A program made the translations under genes and the position numbers. From the NCBI GenBank assembly GCA_946479505.1, contig CAMLGC010000034.1, forward strand, positions 1 through 26,240: DNA of 26,240 bases, in the 5' to 3' direction. Positions 24,621-26,240 of the stretch are shown in pieces. This stretch comes from an uncultured Sphingomonadaceae bacterium. Its GTDB lineage: Bacteria; Pseudomonadota; Alphaproteobacteria; Sphingomonadales; Sphingomonadaceae. The notes under the pieces were generated by a model. It searched no databases, had not been told where the DNA came from, and saw only the letters and a list, made by a program, of their open reading frames with translations. The stretch's first letter is position 1; every line of letters starts with the position of its first letter.

Positions 24621-25514
24621 ATGGAACTGGACCAGCATCGCATCGACCTCCCCACCGGCGTCACGCTCGACGTGTGGACCGCCGGCGACCCCGCCGCCCC
24701 GCCGATCATCCTCCTCCACGGCTTCCCCGAATCGCACCGCACCTGGCGCCATCAGATACCGGCGCTCGCATCCGACCATTTCGTGATCGCCCCCGACCAG
24801 CGCGGCTATGCCCGCTCGTCCAAGCCCGAGGGCGTCGAGGCCTACACCCCGGACAAGATCGTCGTCGACCTGATCGCCCTCGCCGACGCTTTCGACTTCG
24901 ACCGTTTCACTCTCGCCGGCCACGATTGGGGCGGCGCGATTGCGTGGATGGCGGCGCTTAGGCGCCCCGACCGCATCGCGCGGCTCATCATCGTCAACGC
25001 GCCGCACCCTCAAGTCTTCCAGAAATCGCTCTTCGACGACCCCGCGCAGCGCAAGGCGAGCCAATACATCACCCGCTTCCGCGACACCGGGATCGACAAG
25101 GGCCTGGTCGGCGCCGGCCTCGAACACTTCTTCGGCTCGACCTTCGTCCAGCACGTCACCGAGCAAATCGCGGGCGAGGACAAGGCCGCCTATCTCGACG
25201 AATGGGGTCAGCCCGGCGCGATGACCGCGATGCTCAATTGGTATCGCGCAAGCAGCATCGTCGTCCCGCCCGCCGACGGCCCCCTCCCCGACCGCCCCGC
25301 CTTCCTGAGCGCCCCCTTCCCGCCCGTGCCCCAGCCGACGCTCGTGCTCTGGGGCACAGCCGACAAGGCGCTCCTCCCCGTCCAGCTCGAAGGGCTGGAC
25401 ACGCTGGTGCCCGACCTCACGGTGGTGAGGGTGGATGCAGGACACTTCGTCCCATGGGAAGCGCCCGAGGCGGTGACGAACGCGATGCGGGAGTGGTTGG
25501 CGGAGCGGGAGTGA
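24621..25514 (+). CDS. Alpha/beta hydrolase, epoxide hydrolase/haloalkane dehalogenase-like
   Basis: A 297-residue alpha/beta hydrolase of the epoxide hydrolase/dehalogenase type. The oxyanion motif is HGFPE (33-37), the RGYARSS segment is at 61-67, the nucleophile elbow GHDWGG places Asp102 as nucleophile, and H275 (GHFVPWE) is the catalytic base. An Asp nucleophile marks this group rather than ordinary serine esterases. The substrate could be an epoxide or a halogenated acid and cannot be chosen from sequence. The Shine-Dalgarno GGAGG is supplied by the end of the palindromic repeat, four bases before the ATG. Confidence 0.92.
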   Translation: MELDQHRIDLPTGVTLDVWTAGDPAAPPIILLHGFPESHRTWRHQIPALASDHFVIAPDQRGYARSSKPEGVEAYTPDKIVVDLIALADAFDFDRFTLAGHDWGGAIAWMAALRRPDRIARLIIVNAPHPQVFQKSLFDDPAQRKASQYITRFRDTGIDKGLVGAGLEHFFGSTFVQHVTEQIAGEDKAAYLDEWGQPGAMTAMLNWYRASSIVVPPADGPLPDRPAFLSAPFPPVPQPTLVLWGTADKALLPVQLEGLDTLVPDLTVVRVDAGHFVPWEAPEAVTNAMREWLAERE

Positions 25515-25571
25515 CGGCTTGCGAGCCAATGGCATGTTGCGGCTACGGGCCGCTGATGCTCTACTTGGCTG

Positions 25572-25985
25572 ATGTGGGCGTTTGCCAAATCTGTTTTGAT
25601 AGGAACCTTCGCGGCGGCGGCGTTACCCTCCGTTTTCACCATCGCACTTGCAATCAATTCCTTGCCTGAGGGCATAAACGGCGGCGGACGATTGTTCCCA
25701 TCGTTTTGGCTGGCAATTCTACCTTCTGTCGTGGCCTTTCCACTCGTTCTCGGCGCCAGCATTATTGTTGGCCTGCCACTAACTGCTTGGCTGAAACGCA
25801 GTGGCCGTGAGACGGGGGCGGCCTACACTGTCGCCGGGGCCGCCCTCGGCTTCGTGATCCCGCTCATAATCCTTCTCATTATCCATGCTCCCGCCGGGTA
25901 CTGGACGGTAATTCTGGGGGCGTTCAGCGGAGCGATTACAGCGCATACGTGGTGGCGTTCGGCTCGCGAACCCAACATCAGTTAA
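25572..25985 (+). CDS. Small multi-pass membrane protein of unknown function
   Basis: A 137-residue hydrophobic protein with about four membrane helices (near 5-28, 46-70, 84-105 and 108-127). I do not recognise the family. By eye it uses more A/T-ending codons than its neighbours (ATA, ATT, CTT are common), suggesting a different origin. No good Shine-Dalgarno is seen before the ATG at 25572; the bases upstream to the hydrolase stop hold no other gene. Confidence 0.6.
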   Translation: MWAFAKSVLIGTFAAAALPSVFTIALAINSLPEGINGGGRLFPSFWLAILPSVVAFPLVLGASIIVGLPLTAWLKRSGRETGAAYTVAGAALGFVIPLIILLIIHAPAGYWTVILGAFSGAITAHTWWRSAREPNIS

Positions 25986-25997
25986 CCCAGTCATGGG

Positions 25998-26240
25998 CTA
26001 TAGCTCCACCTTCGCCGCATCCGGCAACGCAATCCCGCCGCCTTCCACCTCGCGCGGCCCCGGCTTGACCCATCTCCCATGCGCATGCGCGGTCGCGATC
26101 ACGTCGCGGGTGCCGTCGCCCGGCCAGCAGGCGACGCTCACCACCTGCTCGGCGAGCGCCCGGTCGGGTTCCATCGCCACCCAGCCGAGCGGGCGTTCGG
26201 GCGTGGCGCGGGCGCCCGCCGCGCGCATCGCGGCGCGGAT
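25998..26240 (-). CDS. DUF2332-like protein, C-terminal part (runs off the right edge)
   Basis: The last 80 residues of a minus-strand protein; the frame is open to the window end. 'ERPLGWVAMEPD', 'VSVACWPGDGTRDVIATAHA' and HGRWVKPG resemble the end of DUF2332 proteins, whose function is unknown. An internal Met codon at 26228 is not the true start, since the upstream part lies outside. It converges with the small membrane protein gene, 12 bases apart. Confidence 0.7.
   Translation of the reverse strand: MRAAMRAAGARATPERPLGWVAMEPDRALAEQVVSVACWPGDGTRDVIATAHAHGRWVKPGPREVEGGGIALPDAAKVEL

Noticed and set aside
22344..25535. Several long open frames overlapping bolA, the GSTs, the pirin and the hydrolase in other frames
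   Set aside because: The sense-strand genes have family motifs and ribosome binding sites; the alternatives are shadows rich in Arg, Ala and Gly.

Overview
The window is G+C-rich, gene-dense chromosomal DNA from an alphaproteobacterium, most likely a sphingomonad (Sphingomonas or a relative). This is inferred from several things together: a PAS_5-type protein, a giant NAD-glutamate dehydrogenase, CobS/CobT with an RHH_4 protein, a J-domain gene divergent from bolA, and palindromic repeats between genes. No phage, transposase, CRISPR array or secondary-metabolite locus is visible.

Layout. (1) 1-6256: the 5' part of a tRNA-Thr(CGT) on the minus strand, a PAS-domain protein, and a 1546-residue NAD-dependent glutamate dehydrogenase. 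(2) 6574-11727, minus strand: an iron-uptake operon in the order TonB-dependent catecholate siderophore receptor (Fiu/PiuA type), SEL1-repeat protein, PiuC/YbiX-type 2-oxoglutarate/Fe(II) oxygenase, PepSY membrane protein. It has a sigma70-like promoter with two Fur-box-like palindromes, and a 141-bp palindromic repeat sits between its first two genes. (3) 11796-15557, minus strand: cobS, an mntA-hepT toxin-antitoxin pair, cobT and an RHH_4 protein, nearly end to end. The toxin-antitoxin pair separates two genes whose products form one AAA+ complex. (4) 15717-16651, minus strand: a 54-residue small protein and an HxlR-type regulator carrying an SCP2-like C-terminal domain. (5) 16729-21925, plus strand: a tight nine-gene cluster divergent from the regulator. 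It encodes DUF899, VOC, GST, a 34-residue membrane peptide, tandem DUF1428, a two-domain VOC protein, a PhnB-like protein, GST and SRPBCC. (6) 21964-25985: a J-domain protein divergent from bolA, then a GST, a pirin, an alpha/beta hydrolase and a small membrane protein. A DUF2332 protein enters from the right edge on the minus strand.

The most interesting unit is region 4-5. The gap between the HxlR-type gene and the nine-gene cluster holds two copies of AGTT-N9-AACT exactly 21 bp apart. One overlaps the -10 of a good TTGACG-N17-TATAAA promoter and the other lies in the first codons of the regulator gene. This looks like a self-regulated switch for a set of glyoxalase-fold, glutathione-transferase and ligand-binding proteins, plausibly for small electrophiles or toxic metabolites. 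The inducing molecule cannot be read from the sequence.

Other notable points: one Fur-like palindrome lies exactly between the -35 and -10 of the siderophore receptor promoter; palindromic repeats appear to provide the Shine-Dalgarno sequence of two unrelated genes; a perfect 14-bp palindrome seems to serve as a shared -10 for bolA and the J-domain gene; hxlR and bolA are predicted to be leaderless. All family assignments come from reading the translated sequences, not from database searches.
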